Positions 44,011 through 54,706 of a DNA stretch of 64,000 nucleotides are shown here, one piece after another (the first letter of the stretch is position 1; every line of letters begins with the position of its first letter). Source of the stretch: Limnohabitans sp. Jir72 (lineage in GTDB: Bacteria > Pseudomonadota > Gammaproteobacteria > Burkholderiales > Burkholderiaceae_C); the NCBI RefSeq assembly GCF_003063575.1, contig NZ_NESC01000007.1:186001-250000 (forward strand), in the 5' to 3' direction. Made by a program: the position numbers and the translations under genes. The notes below the pieces were generated by a model. It was not told the origin of the DNA, ran no database searches, and worked only from the letters and a program-made list of their open reading frames with translations.

Positions 44011-44627
44011 GCGCCCAATTTCGACTCGGTCCCCGCCAGCAGGCGGTTGATGTTCTCGCGGTGACGCCACACCAAGAGCAGCGCCATGACGGCCAAGCAC
44101 AGCACCTCGGCACCAGCGGCTTGCCAGGCCACGCCGTCACCGAACAGGTAAAACACCGGTGCAAACACCGCCGCCACCATGGACGCCAGCGAGACGTAAC
44201 GGCTGAAATACACCACGATGGCAAAGGTGCCCACGGTGGCCAGCGCCAGCCAAGCGTTCACACCCACCAGCACGCCCACCGCCGTGGCCACGCCCTTGCC
44301 GCCTTTGAAGCCAAAAAACACCGGGCACAGGTGCCCCAGAAAAGCCGCCAGGCCCGCCAAGGCGGCCACGCTTTTGCCCAAGCCATAAGGCTGGCCATAG
44401 GCCAGCACCAATGCCACAGGCAACCAGCCCTTGAAGGCGTCCAGCAACAAAGTCAGGATGGCCGCTTTTTTGCTGCCCGAGCGCAGCACATTGGTGGCAC
44501 CGGGGTTTTTGCTGCCGTAGCTGCGCGGATCGTTCAGGCCCATCACTTGGCTGACGATGACCGCAAAACTGAGCGAGCCCACCAAATATGCGGCCAGCAC
44601 CGCGCCCACTTGCATCAACCATGCCAT
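43998..44627 (-). CDS. plsY: Acyl-phosphate glycerol-3-phosphate acyltransferase PlsY
   Basis: A 209-residue five-helix membrane enzyme. Motifs of Pls[22 protein letters not shown] near 37-57, [16 protein letters not shown] near 105, and [18 protein letters not shown] near the end. It transfers acyl groups from acyl phosphate to glycerol-3-phosphate, first step of phospholipid synthesis with PlsX. ATG at 44627. ybaK lies upstream on the same strand after 28 bases. Confidence 0.96.
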   Translation of the reverse strand: MAWLMQVGAVLAAYLVGSLSFAVIVSQVMGLNDPRSYGSKNPGATNVLRSGSKKAAILTLLLDAFKGWLPVALVLAYGQPYGLGKSVAALAGLAAFLGHLCPVFFGFKGGKGVATAVGVLVGVNAWLALATVGTFAIVVYFSRYVSLASMVAAVFAPVFYLFGDGVAWQAAGAEVLCLAVMALLLVWRHRENINRLLAGTESKLGAKKA

Positions 44628-44655
44628 CGGTATCTCCCTTGTTTTTGAATTGGCG

Positions 44656-45147
44656 TCATTCTGCCAGCGCGCAATTCACCGGCTTGGCAGCCAGCAGTTG
44701 CACACACACCTGCGGGTCGATGCCCACCAAATACCCGCGCCGACCGCCATTGATGCAGATGCGCGGCAAGGCCAGGATGGACTCTTCGATGAAGACCGGC
44801 ATGGCCCGTCGCGTGGCAAAGGGCGAGGTGCCGCCCACCAGGTAACCGCTGTGGCGGTTGGCCACCTCGGGGGCGCACGGCTCGATGGATTTGAGGCCCA
44901 CTTGCCGCGCCAGGTTTTTGGTGGACACCTTGCGGTTGCCGTGCATCAGCACCACCAGCGGCTTGGCGTCCTGGTCTTGCATGATCAGGGTTTTGACCAC
45001 GCTGAACGGGTCCATGCCCAGCACCTGCGCGCTGTGCTGGGCACCGCCATGCTCCAGGTACTCGTAGGGGTGCTCGGTGAAATCCACCCCGTGCTGGCGC
45101 AAGAGCGCCGTGGCAGGGGTTTCACTGACTTTGTCTTTCTTGGCCAT
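44656..45147 (-). CDS. ybaK: Cys-tRNA(Pro)/tRNA(Cys) deacylase YbaK
   Basis: A 163-residue editing-domain protein of the YbaK/EbsC family: [27 protein letters not shown] start, [30 protein letters not shown] near 65, and [24 protein letters not shown] near 110-130. It clears Cys wrongly joined to tRNA-Pro. Conserved Lys in KTLIM and GGTSPF motif present. Separate from ProRS. Confidence 0.93.
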   Translation of the reverse strand: MAKKDKVSETPATALLRQHGVDFTEHPYEYLEHGGAQHSAQVLGMDPFSVVKTLIMQDQDAKPLVVLMHGNRKVSTKNLARQVGLKSIEPCAPEVANRHSGYLVGGTSPFATRRAMPVFIEESILALPRICINGGRRGYLVGIDPQVCVQLLAAKPVNCALAE

Positions 45148-45156
45148 CGCCTCAAA

Positions 45157-46218
45157 TCACAAAGCCGGGTCGCGCATTTCCCATCGGATCGCATCAATCG
45201 CCTTTAGCACTTCAGGTGACAGCTTGGTCGACCAAGCGGCCAAGTCTTCGTTCAATTGCGCCACCGAGGTCACGCCAATGATGGTGCTGGCCACGCTCCA
45301 GCGGTGGTAGCAAAACGCCAGCGCCATCTGGGTGGGGGTCATGCCATTGTCACGGGCCAGCTGGTTGTAGCGACGCGCGGCGACCAGAGCCTCGGGGCGG
45401 CCCCAGCGCTGCTTGCGCACCGAGTCATACCGCGCAATGCGACCGCCATCGGACTTCAGTGGCCCGGTCACGTCCAAATCATCGTACTTGCCGGTCAACA
45501 TGCCAAATCCCAAGGGTGAATAAGCCAGCATCGACACATTGAGACGGTAGCAAGTTTCGTCCAACGCGTTGTCATACGTGCGGCTGACCAGGCAATAAGG
45601 GTTTTGCACCGTGGCCACGCGTGGCAAGCCGTACTGCTCGGCCAAGCGCACAAACTCGTGCACACCATAAGGCGTTTCGTTGGACAGGCCAACGTAGCGC
45701 ACCTTGCCCGCTTGGACCAGTTTGGACAAAGCCTCCAGCTGCTCATGCAGGGACGTGGCCGATTTGTCTTTGGCCGGATCGAAATACGTCATGCCGAACA
45801 CGGGCACATGGCGCTCGGGCCAGTGGATCTGGTAAAGGTCGATCACATCGGTTTGCAAGCGGCGCAAGCTGCCTTCGCAGGATGTGAGGATGTCCTGTCC
45901 TGTCAGGCCCGAGCCTTCGCGCACCCAGGGCATGCCCCGCGATGGACCGGCCACCTTGGTGGCCAACACCAGCTTCTGGCGAGCACCGGGGTTTTTGGCA
46001 AACCAGTTGCCGATGTAGGTCTCTGTGAACCCACACGTCCCGGCTGTTGCGGGCACGGCATACATCTCGGCCGTGTCGATGAAATTGATGCCTGCTTCCA
46101 GCGAGCGGTCCAAAATCGCATGCGAATCGGCTTCGTTGACCTGCTCACCAAAGGTCATGGTGCCCAGGCAGATGGGGGTCACTTGCAAATCGGATTGGCC
46201 GAGTTGAACGAGTTTCAT
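45157..46218 (-). CDS. Aldo/keto reductase (Tas-like)
   Basis: A 353-residue NADP-dependent AKR. MKLVQLGQSDLQVTPICLGTMTFGEQ start; catalytic tetrad: Asp of INFIDTAEMYAV, Tyr of the same (AEMY), Lys of LATKVAGPSR, His of YQIHWPER. GLSNETPYGVHEF and the long insert match Tas (AKR11-like). The ATG at 46218 is chosen over an upstream in-frame start because homology begins there. Substrate unknown. Confidence 0.88.
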   Translation of the reverse strand: MKLVQLGQSDLQVTPICLGTMTFGEQVNEADSHAILDRSLEAGINFIDTAEMYAVPATAGTCGFTETYIGNWFAKNPGARQKLVLATKVAGPSRGMPWVREGSGLTGQDILTSCEGSLRRLQTDVIDLYQIHWPERHVPVFGMTYFDPAKDKSATSLHEQLEALSKLVQAGKVRYVGLSNETPYGVHEFVRLAEQYGLPRVATVQNPYCLVSRTYDNALDETCYRLNVSMLAYSPLGFGMLTGKYDDLDVTGPLKSDGGRIARYDSVRKQRWGRPEALVAARRYNQLARDNGMTPTQMALAFCYHRWSVASTIIGVTSVAQLNEDLAAWSTKLSPEVLKAIDAIRWEMRDPAL

Positions 46219-46302
46219 GGTGTTTCCTGTCGGTATGGCAATAGGATAAGACAAGCCGCACTCGGGCTTGGCCTGTTCAGGCTTATTTTGTCACGGGCGC
46301 GC

Positions 46303-48063
46303 TCAGGCTTTTGTCGCCGAAGCTCTCGCCTCCTCCTGGAGCCGCAGCACGCGCCGCTGCACCTTGCCGGTGGTGGTCATAGGCAGCTGGTCGATGAACT
46401 CGATCTCTTTGGGGTATTCATACGGTGCCAGCAGGCCGCGCACATGGGCCTGCAACTGGGCACGCACCGCGTCATCGAAAGCGGCTTGTCCAACACCCGA
46501 GGGCCTTTTGGCCAGGCAATCGGGCGACATCACCACATAGGCCTTGACCACCGCACCTCTGTCCGCGTCAGGCTTGGGCACCACCGCGGCATTGGCCACA
46601 GCAGCGTGTTTGACCAGGCAGTTTTCGATCTCGCCGGGGCCGATGCGGTAACCCGCCGCCTTGAACATGTCATCGGTGCGGCCTTGGTACCAAAGGTATC
46701 CGTCCTCGTCGCAGACGGCCATGTCGCCGGTGCGGCACCAGTCGCCCGTGTATTTGGCCATGGTGGCTTTGTCGTTGTTCCAGTAGCCCAAAAAGAACAC
46801 CGGGTCAGGCTGGCCATGCACATCCAAGCGGTTCACGGCCACTTCGCCCGGCGTGCCTGCGGGGCACAGCTGTCCGGCTTCGTCGATGACGGCGACCTGG
46901 TGACCGGGGTAGCCCTTGCCCATGCTGCCGGGCCGCGCTGACCACAGGCGGGCGCAGTTGCCCACCACGTAATTGATTTCGGTCTGGCCAAACATCTCGT
47001 TCACCGTGACACCCATCTGCTCTTGGCAGTAAGCAAACACCGCATCGCCCACCGCTTCACCCGCACTCATCATGGCTTGCAGCTTGAGGCGGTAGCGGGC
47101 CTTCACATCGGGCACGGCCTTCATCATGGCCTTGAGCGCGGTGGGGAACAAAAACGTGTGCGTCACGCCATGGCTTTGCAAAATCTCAAACGCCGCCTCG
47201 GGCGAAAAGCGCCCGTTGAACGCCACGATGGGCCGGCCAAAGTAGAGGCTGGGCAGCAAGGCATCCATCAGCCCGCCCGTCCACGCCCAGTCGGCCGGTG
47301 ACCAGAACACCGCCTTGGACGCTTGCTTGGCTTGGAAAGGGTCAAAGCCAAACCAGTTCTGGCTGCAGACAAAGCCCGTCAGGTTGCCGATCAAGGCGCG
47401 GTGCGGGATCAAGGCCCCCTTGGGATTGCCCGTGGTGCCGCTGGTGTAAATCAAGACGGCCGGATCGTCGGCCAAAGTGGCCACCGGCTTGAACTGCGCG
47501 GGGCTGGCCGCGCAGGCCTTGGCGTAATCCAGGTCTGCCGCAGCTGCCGCCTCGCCGACACCGATCAGGCATTGCAAACCCGGGCAATCGGGCCGGGCTT
47601 GCTTCAAGGCGTCCACGGTGGACTCGTCGCACACCGCCACACGCGCTTGGCTGTCGTTGATGCGAAAAGACAAGGCCTCAGGCCCAAACAGCATCGACAG
47701 CGGCATGGCCACCGCGCCCATTTGCAGCACCGCCATGTAGGCCACAGCGGTTTCAAAGCGTTGCGGCAAAACTATCGCCACACGGTCGCCACGCTGCACG
47801 CCTTGCTTTTGCAAAACTTGGCTCAAGCGGTTGGCCGCGTTTTGCAATTGGGCAAAAGTCCAGCTTCGCCCCAGACCCTGCCCGGCCACGTGTTCACGAA
47901 TCGCCACGCGCCGCGCCGTGGCCGCTTGGGCGGCCCATTGGCCGCAGCAGGCCTCGGCCATGTTGAAGCGCTTGGGCACCTTCCAGCCAAAGCCTTGGTG
48001 GATGGCGCTGTAACGGTCTGGCACCTGCGCAGTGCGGGGGTCATCGGTGTGACTGCGTGTCAT
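46303..48063 (-). CDS. Acyl-CoA synthetase (AMP-forming)
   Basis: A 586-residue ANL-superfamily ligase. AMP motif AVLIYTSGTTGNPKGALIPHRAL near 180-200; EMFGQTEINYVVG near 335 and the Asp/Arg region TGDMAVCDEDGYLWYQGRTDDMFKAAGYRIGPGEIE (signature pieces TGD, GRTDDMF, GYRI); catalytic Lys in TTGKVQRRVLR near the end. Resembles medium-chain or acetyl/propionyl-type acyl-CoA ligases. The ATG 48063 has GGAGAC 7 bases before it. Starts 25 bases from the divergent hydrolase. Confidence 0.9.
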   Translation of the reverse strand: MTRSHTDDPRTAQVPDRYSAIHQGFGWKVPKRFNMAEACCGQWAAQAATARRVAIREHVAGQGLGRSWTFAQLQNAANRLSQVLQKQGVQRGDRVAIVLPQRFETAVAYMAVLQMGAVAMPLSMLFGPEALSFRINDSQARVAVCDESTVDALKQARPDCPGLQCLIGVGEAAAAADLDYAKACAASPAQFKPVATLADDPAVLIYTSGTTGNPKGALIPHRALIGNLTGFVCSQNWFGFDPFQAKQASKAVFWSPADWAWTGGLMDALLPSLYFGRPIVAFNGRFSPEAAFEILQSHGVTHTFLFPTALKAMMKAVPDVKARYRLKLQAMMSAGEAVGDAVFAYCQEQMGVTVNEMFGQTEINYVVGNCARLWSARPGSMGKGYPGHQVAVIDEAGQLCPAGTPGEVAVNRLDVHGQPDPVFFLGYWNNDKATMAKYTGDWCRTGDMAVCDEDGYLWYQGRTDDMFKAAGYRIGPGEIENCLVKHAAVANAAVVPKPDADRGAVVKAYVVMSPDCLAKRPSGVGQAAFDDAVRAQLQAHVRGLLAPYEYPKEIEFIDQLPMTTTGKVQRRVLRLQEEARASATKA

Positions 48064-48088
48064 GGCTTGTCTCCTTATGATCGAAAGT

Positions 48089-49006
48089 ATGTACCAAGTT
48101 TTACGTCCCTCCATCAGCTCCTGGGTGCCGCTGCGCGGCTGCCAGTACCACGTGCGACAGTGGGGCACGCCCGCACCCGGCACCACACCTTTGGTGCTGG
48201 CCCACGGCTGGATGGATGTGGCTGCTTCTTACCAGTTCATGGTCGACGCCCTGTCTGAGGACTTTGTACAGCGGCGGTCCGTCATCGCCTTTGACTGGCG
48301 CGGCTACGGCCTGACCGAAGCGCCCGCCACCGACAGCTATTGGTTCCCCGACTACCCGGCCGATCTGGACGCGCTGCTGGACACGCTCTACCCCGGCCAA
48401 ACCATCGACCTGGTCGGCCACAGCATGGGCGGCAATGTGGTCATGATGTACGCGGGCGCCCGCCCCGAGCGCATCCGCCGCCTGGTCAACATCGAAGGCT
48501 TTGGCATGCCCGCCACCCGCCCCACCCAGGCCCCCGGCCGCATGGCGCAGTGGCTGGACGAGCTCAAGGCCACGCGCCAAGGCGACAACGACCTCAAGAC
48601 CTACACCAGCGCCGACGGCGTGGCCGCCCGGCTGATGAAAACCAATCCCCGCTTGTCACAAGACAAGGCCGACTGGCTGGCCCAGCATTGGGCGAAACCA
48701 GACGCCAAGGGCCAGTGGCGCATCTTGGGTGACGCGGCGCACAAGGTGATCAACCCTTATCTCTACCACGCCGAAGAAACGCTGGCGACCTACGGCCGCA
48801 TCGGCTGCCCCGTGCTGGCGGTAGAAGCCACCGACGACTCGCTGGGCTTGTGGTGGAAAGGCAAATACACCTTGGACGAATACCACGAGCGCCTGAAGTC
48901 CGTGCCGCAAGTGCAGATCACCCGCATCGACAACGCCGGGCATATGCTGCAGCACGACCAGCCCGAGCAACTGGCACAGATGCTGGAAAACTTCCTGATG
49001 AATTGA
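48089..49006 (+). CDS. Alpha/beta hydrolase
   Basis: A 305-residue hydrolase. Oxyanion LVLAHGWMDVAASYQFMVD, nucleophile Ser in VGHSMGGNVVMMYAG near 111, acid Asp in VEATDDSLG and His in DNAGHMLQHDQPEQ near the end. I take ATG 48089 (MYQVLRPS); two earlier ATGs (48062, 48077) are possible but overlap the divergent ligase start. Substrate unknown; an ester or lactone linked to the acyl-CoA ligase is a guess. Confidence 0.85.
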   Translation: MYQVLRPSISSWVPLRGCQYHVRQWGTPAPGTTPLVLAHGWMDVAASYQFMVDALSEDFVQRRSVIAFDWRGYGLTEAPATDSYWFPDYPADLDALLDTLYPGQTIDLVGHSMGGNVVMMYAGARPERIRRLVNIEGFGMPATRPTQAPGRMAQWLDELKATRQGDNDLKTYTSADGVAARLMKTNPRLSQDKADWLAQHWAKPDAKGQWRILGDAAHKVINPYLYHAEETLATYGRIGCPVLAVEATDDSLGLWWKGKYTLDEYHERLKSVPQVQITRIDNAGHMLQHDQPEQLAQMLENFLMN

Positions 49007-49069
49007 ATGCTTTGCGCTGACACGGGCATTTAAAATCGCATGTTCATACCAATCATCCAGGGATTTTCT

Positions 49070-49600
49070 GTGCGTCACTCCACATCTGCATTGCTCAGCG
49101 TTGCCATCGCCAGCTTGATGGCCACCACCACTGTCCATGCGGGCACATCCGAACAGCACTGCCCGTCCTTTCTGGCTGTGGATGGCGCGCCGGAACCATC
49201 GCACAAAGGCGAATTCACCTTCTCGCCTTTTACCCACCACTGGGCTTACAGCGCCGAGCACAAACCCGTGGTGCTGGTGGCTTTGGATGAGCAACTGCCG
49301 GGCAACCGCTTTTGTGGCTTGGCATTTTTCAGCAACTCCTTTGGCCAACCCTCAACCTATGTGTATGCAGGCCAGCAATACAACAATTTGATGGGCAACC
49401 CCAATGTGTTCGTCAAAGTGACGGCAGGGATTTTGTACGGATATGTTGGCAAATACCAGGACAAAGTGCCACTCAACCACGGTGGTTTCTCGCCTGCCAT
49501 CATCCCTTCTATCGGTTATCGCCTCAACGAGCACGACTCGGTACAGGTCAAAGTGCTGGGCAACGCGGGCCTGATGTTCTCTTACGGCCGCAGTTTTTAA
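49070..49600 (+). CDS. Exported small beta-barrel-like protein, hypothetical
   Basis: A 176-residue protein from GTG 49070 with a CCAGGGA ribosome site 7 bases upstream. Signal peptide VRHSTSALLSVAIASLMATTTVHA. The mature part is rich in aromatic/Gly alternation (GLAFFSNSFGQPSTYVYAGQQY, KVTAGILYGYVGKYQDKVPLN), ending in GLMFSYGRSF with a terminal Phe, as in outer-membrane barrels (PagP-size). I cannot identify PagP residues, so function is open. An ATG 30 bases upstream is an alternative start. Confidence 0.7.
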   Translation: MRHSTSALLSVAIASLMATTTVHAGTSEQHCPSFLAVDGAPEPSHKGEFTFSPFTHHWAYSAEHKPVVLVALDEQLPGNRFCGLAFFSNSFGQPSTYVYAGQQYNNLMGNPNVFVKVTAGILYGYVGKYQDKVPLNHGGFSPAIIPSIGYRLNEHDSVQVKVLGNAGLMFSYGRSF

Positions 49601-49669
49601 GCACTGGCACGGCCTGCCCGAGGACCAAGTCATGAGAAAATGTCCGGTTTACCGAACCGGACTTTCCTC

Positions 49670-50774
49670 ATGGACGCAGAACACATCAACCAAATTGGCG
49701 CATCCCTCACAGACCTGACCGCTCGTACCCACGAGTTACGGGGGTATCTTTGACTACGATGCCAAATCTGAACGGCTGAGAACCGTCAACGCATCACTCG
49801 AAGATCCTTCGGTCTGGAACGACCCCAAGAAAGCCCAGGAACTGGGGAAAGAAAAAAAAGCCCTCGACGGCGTGGTGGTCACCATCACCAACCTGACCAG
49901 CGAGCTGGCCGACAACCTTGAACTCTTCGAGATGAGCAAGGAAGAAGGCGACGACGATGGCCTCAAGACCATTGAAGCCGAAGCCGCCAAACTGGCCAAG
50001 CTGGTGGAAGACCTTGAGTTTCGCCGCATGTTCCGCCACGAGGCCGACCCACTCAACTGCTTTGTCGACATCCAAGCGGGTGCTGGTGGCACAGAGGCGT
50101 GCGACTGGGCCAGCATGCTGCTGCGCCAGTACATCAAGTACGCCGAACGCAAAGGCTTCAAAGCCACCGTGGAAGACGAAACACCTGGCGACACCGCGGG
50201 CATCAAGGGCGCAACCATCAAGATCGAAGGCGAATACGCCTTTGGCCTGCTGCGCACCGAAACCGGCGTGCACAGACTGGTGCGCAAGAGCCCCTTTGAC
50301 TCCTCGGGCGGCCGCCACACGTCTTTTGCCTCGCTGTTTGTGTACCCCGAGATCGACGACTCGATCGAGATCAACATCAACCCGTCTGACGTGCGCACCG
50401 ACACCTTCCGTGCCAGCGGCGCGGGCGGTCAGCACATCAACAAGACCGACTCGGCCGTGCGCCTGACGCACATCCCCACCGGCATCGTGGTGCAGTGCCA
50501 AGACGGCCGAAGCCAGCACAGCAACCGAGACGTGGCTTGGCAACGCCTGCGCTCGCGCCTGTATGACTTTGAAATGCGCAAGCGCATGGAAGAGCAGCAA
50601 AAGCTGGAAGACACCAAGACCGATGTGGGCTGGGGTCACCAGATCCGCAGCTATGTGCTGGACAACAGCCGCATCAAAGACTTGCGCACCAACGTCGAAA
50701 TTTCGGCCACCCAAAAGGTGCTTGATGGCGACCTTGATGCGTTCATCGAAGCCTCACTGAAACAAGGCCTCTGA
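49670..50774 (+). CDS. prfB: Peptide chain release factor 2 (with programmed +1 frameshift)
   Basis: RF2, 367 residues, made by joining 49670-49750 and 49752-50774. The first 27 codons end RGYL, then the in-frame stop TGA at 49751. The SPF-type anticodon-mimic region and the GGQ motif ([18 protein letters not shown] near 245) mark a class I release factor; the middle [19 protein letters not shown] is RF-specific. It terminates at UAA and UGA, and low RF2 lets the ribosome slip to make more. pepN follows after 33 bases. Confidence 0.97.
49740..49754 (+). promoter_or_regulatory. RF2 frameshift site
   Basis: GGGGGTATCTTTGAC is the well-known RF2 slip site: a GGGGG Shine-Dalgarno-like run 6 bases before CTT, then TGA followed by C. 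Slow termination at the UGA by scarce RF2 lets tRNA-Leu shift from CTT to TTT, so that GAC is read next. Autoregulation of RF2 level. Confidence 0.97.
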
Positions 50775-50807
50775 GCTGCTCAGACCTCAACAAAAACGGA
50801 GTTAGTG

Positions 50808-53513
50808 ATGCGTGAAGGACAACCCACCGCGATCCAGCGCGAGGCGTACACCGCCCCGGCTTTCTGGATCGACACCGTCGATCTGACCTTTGATCTGGAC
50901 CCGGCGAAAACCCGCGTCCTGAACAAAATGCGCCTGCGCCGCAACCCCGACGTGGCGGCCCAAGCCCTGCGTCTGGATGGCGAAGACCTCAACCTGGCAC
51001 GGGTGCTGGTCAACGGTGGCGGCACCTCGTTCAAGATGGACGGCAATGTGCTTGTGCTGGAGAACTTGCCCGAAGGGACGGACGCCTTCGATCTGGAAAT
51101 CTTCACCACCTGCAACCCCGAGAAGAACACCCAGCTGATGGGCTTGTACGTCAGCCAAGGCACGTTCTTCACCCAGTGCGAGGCCGAGGGTTTCCGCCGC
51201 ATCACCTACTTCTTGGACCGCCCGGACGTGATGGCCAGCTACACCGTCACGCTGCGCGCTGACAAAGCCAAATACCCGGTGCTGCTGAGCAACGGCAACC
51301 TGGTCGAGCAAGGCGCGCTGGACGACGGACGTCACTTTGCCAAGTGGGTCGACCCGCACAAAAAGCCTTGCTACCTGTTCGCCCTGGTGGCCGGTCAGCT
51401 GGTCGCACGCGAGCAACGCATCACCAGCCGCAGCGGCACCGAGCATTTGCTGCAGGTGTTTGTGCGCCCTGGCGACCTCGACAAGACCGAGCACGCGATG
51501 AACTCGCTCATGGCCAGTGTGGCTTGGGACGAAACGCGCTTTGGCCTGCCGCTGGACCTGGAACGCTTCATGATCGTCGCCACCAGCGACTTCAACATGG
51601 GCGCGATGGAAAACAAGGGCCTGAACATCTTCAACACCAAGTTCGTGCTGGCCAACCCGGCCACCGCCACCGACATGGATTTCGGCAACATCGAATCCGT
51701 CGTGGGCCACGAGTACTTCCACAACTGGACAGGCAACCGCATCACCTGCCGCGACTGGTTTCAACTCTCGCTCAAAGAAGGCCTGACGGTCTTCCGCGAC
51801 CAAGAGTTCAGCCAAGACATGGCAGGCGTTGCCAGCGCCCGCGCCGTCAAGCGCATCGAAGACGTGCGGGTGCTGCGCACGGTGCAGTTTGCCGAAGACG
51901 CCGGCCCCATGGCCCACCCGGTACGCCCGGACAGCTATGTCGAGATCAACAACTTCTACACCGTCACCATCTACGAAAAAGGCTCTGAAGTCGTTCGCAT
52001 GATGCAAACGCTGGTGGCGACGCCATCTGACCTGCAAGGCCGTGATGGTTTCGCCAAAGGCATGAAGCTTTACTTTGAGCGCCACGATGGCCAAGCTGTG
52101 ACCTGCGACGACTTTGCGCAAGCCATTGCCGACGCCAACCCCGGCAGCGCCTTGGCGCAAAACCTGAGCACGTTCAAGCGCTGGTACAGCCAAGCCGGCA
52201 CCCCGCGCCTGCAAGCGCGTGGTGCCTACAACGCGGCCGAGCGCAGCTACACCCTCACGCTGTCACAAAGCTGCCCCCCCACGCCCGACCAAGCCAGCAA
52301 ACAGCCCTTCGTGATCCCGGTCACGCTGGGCCTGCTGTCGCGCGATGGCCAAGCACTGTCCTTGCAACAAGCTGGCAGCGCCGATGTGTTGCCCCAGCAA
52401 ACCCTGGTGCTGACCGAAGCCAGCGCCAGCTACACCTTCGTGAACATCGACAGCGAACCTGTGCCCTCGCTGCTGCGCGGTTTCAGCGCCCCGGTGGTGC
52501 TCGACGATGGCCTGAGCAATGCCGATCTGCTGTGCCTGTTGGCCCACGACAGCGACCCCTTCAACCAATGGGAAGCTGGTCAACGCCTGATGCTGCAAAG
52601 CGCTGTGCAAGCGCTGACGCAGGCCGAGGCTTCGGGCCCCGTGCTTTCAGATGAGCTGGTCACGGCCTTGCGCAACGTGCTGCGCCAGCCGGGCCTGGAT
52701 GCCGCCTTCAAGGACCTGGCCCTCACCCTGCCTTCCGAGAACTACATCGCCGACCAACTGAGCGTGGTGGACCCACAACGCGTGCACGCCCTGCGCGAAG
52801 CCATGCGCCTGCAACTGGCCACCGCCTTGCAAGCCGAGTGGCAATGGGCCTGGGACGCACACCGCAACAACGGCGCTTACTCGCCTGATGCGCAATCCAG
52901 CGGCCGCCGCGCCCTGGCAGGTCTGGCCATGGGCATGCTGTGCATTGCCGCCGTTCAGTCGGGCGACGACGTGACGCCCGGCCGCGTGTACCAACAGTTC
53001 AAGGACGCGGGCAACATGACCGACCGCTTCAACGCGCTGTCGGCCCTGGTGGTCAGTGGTCACGCATTGGCGCACGACGCGCTGGCGCGTTTCCACAAAC
53101 TCTTCCAGCACGAAGCCCTGGTCATCGACAAATGGTTTGCCCTGCAAGCCGGTGCGCCCGACCGCGCTGGCGACGTGCTGCCGCGTGTGCGCCAACTCAT
53201 GCAACATGCCGACTTCAGCCTGCGCAACCCCAACCGCGCCCGCAGCCTGATCTTCAGCTACTGCAGCGCCAACCCCGCCGCCTTCCACCGTGCAGACGCC
53301 GCAGGCTATGTGTACTGGAGCGAGCAGGTGCTGGCCCTGGATGCCATCAACCCGCAAGTGGCCGCCCGCCTGGCCCGCGCCATGGACCGCTGGAGCCGCC
53401 TGGCCGAGCCCTACCGCAGCGCAGCCAAAGTGGCCATCGAACGCGTGGCCGCCAAAGCCGACCTCAGCAACGACGTGCGCGAAGTCATCAGCCGTGCCTT
53501 GAGTGCGGCTTGA
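50808..53513 (+). CDS. pepN: Aminopeptidase N (M1 family)
   Basis: A 901-residue zinc aminopeptidase. Substrate motif [15 protein letters not shown] near 265-280 and zinc-site [20 protein letters not shown] (HExxH...E; pieces HEYFH and the downstream Glu in [11 protein letters not shown]). The N-terminal beta-sandwich and the alpha-helical C-terminal half match E. coli PepN. ATG 50808 follows ACGGAG. It hydrolyses N-terminal residues from peptides in the cytoplasm. fbp follows after 49 bases. Confidence 0.96.
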   Translation: MREGQPTAIQREAYTAPAFWIDTVDLTFDLDPAKTRVLNKMRLRRNPDVAAQALRLDGEDLNLARVLVNGGGTSFKMDGNVLVLENLPEGTDAFDLEIFTTCNPEKNTQLMGLYVSQGTFFTQCEAEGFRRITYFLDRPDVMASYTVTLRADKAKYPVLLSNGNLVEQGALDDGRHFAKWVDPHKKPCYLFALVAGQLVAREQRITSRSGTEHLLQVFVRPGDLDKTEHAMNSLMASVAWDETRFGLPLDLERFMIVATSDFNMGAMENKGLNIFNTKFVLANPATATDMDFGNIESVVGHEYFHNWTGNRITCRDWFQLSLKEGLTVFRDQEFSQDMAGVASARAVKRIEDVRVLRTVQFAEDAGPMAHPVRPDSYVEINNFYTVTIYEKGSEVVRMMQTLVATPSDLQGRDGFAKGMKLYFERHDGQAVTCDDFAQAIADANPGSALAQNLSTFKRWYSQAGTPRLQARGAYNAAERSYTLTLSQSCPPTPDQASKQPFVIPVTLGLLSRDGQALSLQQAGSADVLPQQTLVLTEASASYTFVNIDSEPVPSLLRGFSAPVVLDDGLSNADLLCLLAHDSDPFNQWEAGQRLMLQSAVQALTQAEASGPVLSDELVTALRNVLRQPGLDAAFKDLALTLPSENYIADQLSVVDPQRVHALREAMRLQLATALQAEWQWAWDAHRNNGAYSPDAQSSGRRALAGLAMGMLCIAAVQSGDDVTPGRVYQQFKDAGNMTDRFNALSALVVSGHALAHDALARFHKLFQHEALVIDKWFALQAGAPDRAGDVLPRVRQLMQHADFSLRNPNRARSLIFSYCSANPAAFHRADAAGYVYWSEQVLALDAINPQVAARLARAMDRWSRLAEPYRSAAKVAIERVAAKADLSNDVREVISRALSAA

Positions 53514-53562
53514 TCACACGCCGCTTGAGCACACGCCACTTGAACCGAATCAAGGAAACCCC

Positions 53563-54567
53563 ATGAGCAAAATCTCCCTCTCCCGCTACCTGGTCGAACA
53601 GCAACGCGACAAAGGCCACATCCCGGCCGACCTGCGCCTGCTGCTTGAAGTGGTGGCCCGTGCCTGCAAAAGCATCAGCCACGCCGTCAACAAAGGCGCT
53701 TTGGGCGGCGTGCTGGGCAGCGCCGAAAGCGAAAACGTCCAAGGCGAAGTCCAGAAAAAACTCGACATCATCGCCAACGAAGTGCTACTCGAAGCCAACG
53801 AATGGGGCGGACACCTCGCGGCCATGGCCTCCGAAGAAATGGACAGCATCTACCTGGTGCCCAACCGCTACCCGCAAGGCGAATACCTCTTGCTGTTCGA
53901 TCCCCTCGATGGCTCGTCCAACATCGACGTCAACGTCAGCATCGGCACCATCTTCAGCGTGCTCAAAAAGCCCGAAGGCAACCAAGGCGTGACCGAGCAA
54001 GACTTCTTGCAGCCTGGTCACCAGCAAGTGGCCGCAGGCTACTGTGTATACGGCCCGCAAACCACCTTGGTACTGACCGTGGGCGACGGCGTGAGCATGT
54101 TCACCCTGGACCGCGAACAAGGCTCTTTTGTGCTCACACAAGAGAACGTGCAAGTGCCTGCCGACACCAAAGAATTCGCCATCAACATGAGCAATATGCG
54201 CCACTGGGACGAGCCCGTGCGCCGCTACATCGACGAATGCCTGCAAGGCAAAGAAGGCCCGCGCGGCAAGGACTTCAACATGCGCTGGATCGCCAGCATG
54301 GTGGCCGATGTGCACCGCATCCTGACCCGTGGTGGCGTCTTCATGTACCCCTGGGACAAGCGCGAGCCGCACAAACCCGGCAAGCTGCGCCTGATGTACG
54401 AAGCCAACCCCATGAGCTGGCTGGTCGAACAAGCCGGTGGCGCCGCCACCAACGGCAAACAGCGCATCCTCGACCTGCAACCGAGCCAGCTGCACGAACG
54501 CGTGAGCGTGGTGTTGGGCTCCAAGAACGAAGTCGAACGCCTGACCAGCTACCACGCGCAGGTATAA
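53563..54567 (+). CDS. fbp: Fructose-1,6-bisphosphatase, class 1
   Basis: A 334-residue enzyme of gluconeogenesis. Motifs: [12 protein letters not shown], metal site EE near SEEMDSIY and [24 protein letters not shown] near 115-135, and the substrate-binding [33 protein letters not shown] near 265-300. Converts fructose-1,6-bisphosphate to fructose-6-phosphate. ATG 53563 after CAAGGAAA. tRNA-Thr comes right after. Confidence 0.97.
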   Translation: MSKISLSRYLVEQQRDKGHIPADLRLLLEVVARACKSISHAVNKGALGGVLGSAESENVQGEVQKKLDIIANEVLLEANEWGGHLAAMASEEMDSIYLVPNRYPQGEYLLLFDPLDGSSNIDVNVSIGTIFSVLKKPEGNQGVTEQDFLQPGHQQVAAGYCVYGPQTTLVLTVGDGVSMFTLDREQGSFVLTQENVQVPADTKEFAINMSNMRHWDEPVRRYIDECLQGKEGPRGKDFNMRWIASMVADVHRILTRGGVFMYPWDKREPHKPGKLRLMYEANPMSWLVEQAGGAATNGKQRILDLQPSQLHERVSVVLGSKNEVERLTSYHAQV

Positions 54568-54580
54568 TTTTTGAAGGTTA

Positions 54581-54656
54581 GCCGGTGTAGCTCAGTCGGT
54601 AGAGCAGCTCATTCGTAATGAGAAGGTCGGGTGTTCGATTCATCTCTCCGGCACCA
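54581..54656 (+). tRNA. tRNA-Thr (anticodon CGT)
   Basis: A 76-base cloverleaf with encoded CCA end. D-arm GCTCAGTCGGTAGAGC, anticodon stem CTCAT/ATGAG around the loop with CGT at 54614-54616, T-arm with TTCGATT, and acceptor stem GCCGG/CCGGC (one mismatch in the acceptor stem, T6-T67). It reads ACG codons. It marks the left side of the accessory island and could be an integration site; I did not see a repeated 3' end within the window. Confidence 0.95.
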
Positions 54657-54665
54657 ACCCACATC

Positions 54666-54700
54666 AGGGTCAGCAGGTCTAGGTCTGCTGACCCTTTTTT
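54666..54700 (+). terminator. Terminator after tRNA-Thr
   Basis: AGGGTCAGCAG (54666-54676) pairs with CTGCTGACCCT (54685-54695), loop GTCTAGGT, followed by TTTTTT. It ends the tRNA transcript and stands directly before the convergent higA gene. Confidence 0.9.
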
Positions 54701-54706
54701 GTGACC

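Noticed and set aside
49070-49600. PagP lipid A palmitoyltransferase
   Set aside because: Size and barrel-like composition fit, but none of the PagP catalytic residues or its N-terminal helix can be placed.
54581-54656. Phage-type att duplication of the tRNA-Thr 3' end
   Set aside because: I looked for a second copy of the GGTGTTCGATTCATC or CTCTCCGGCACCA segment to the right and did not find one inside the window.
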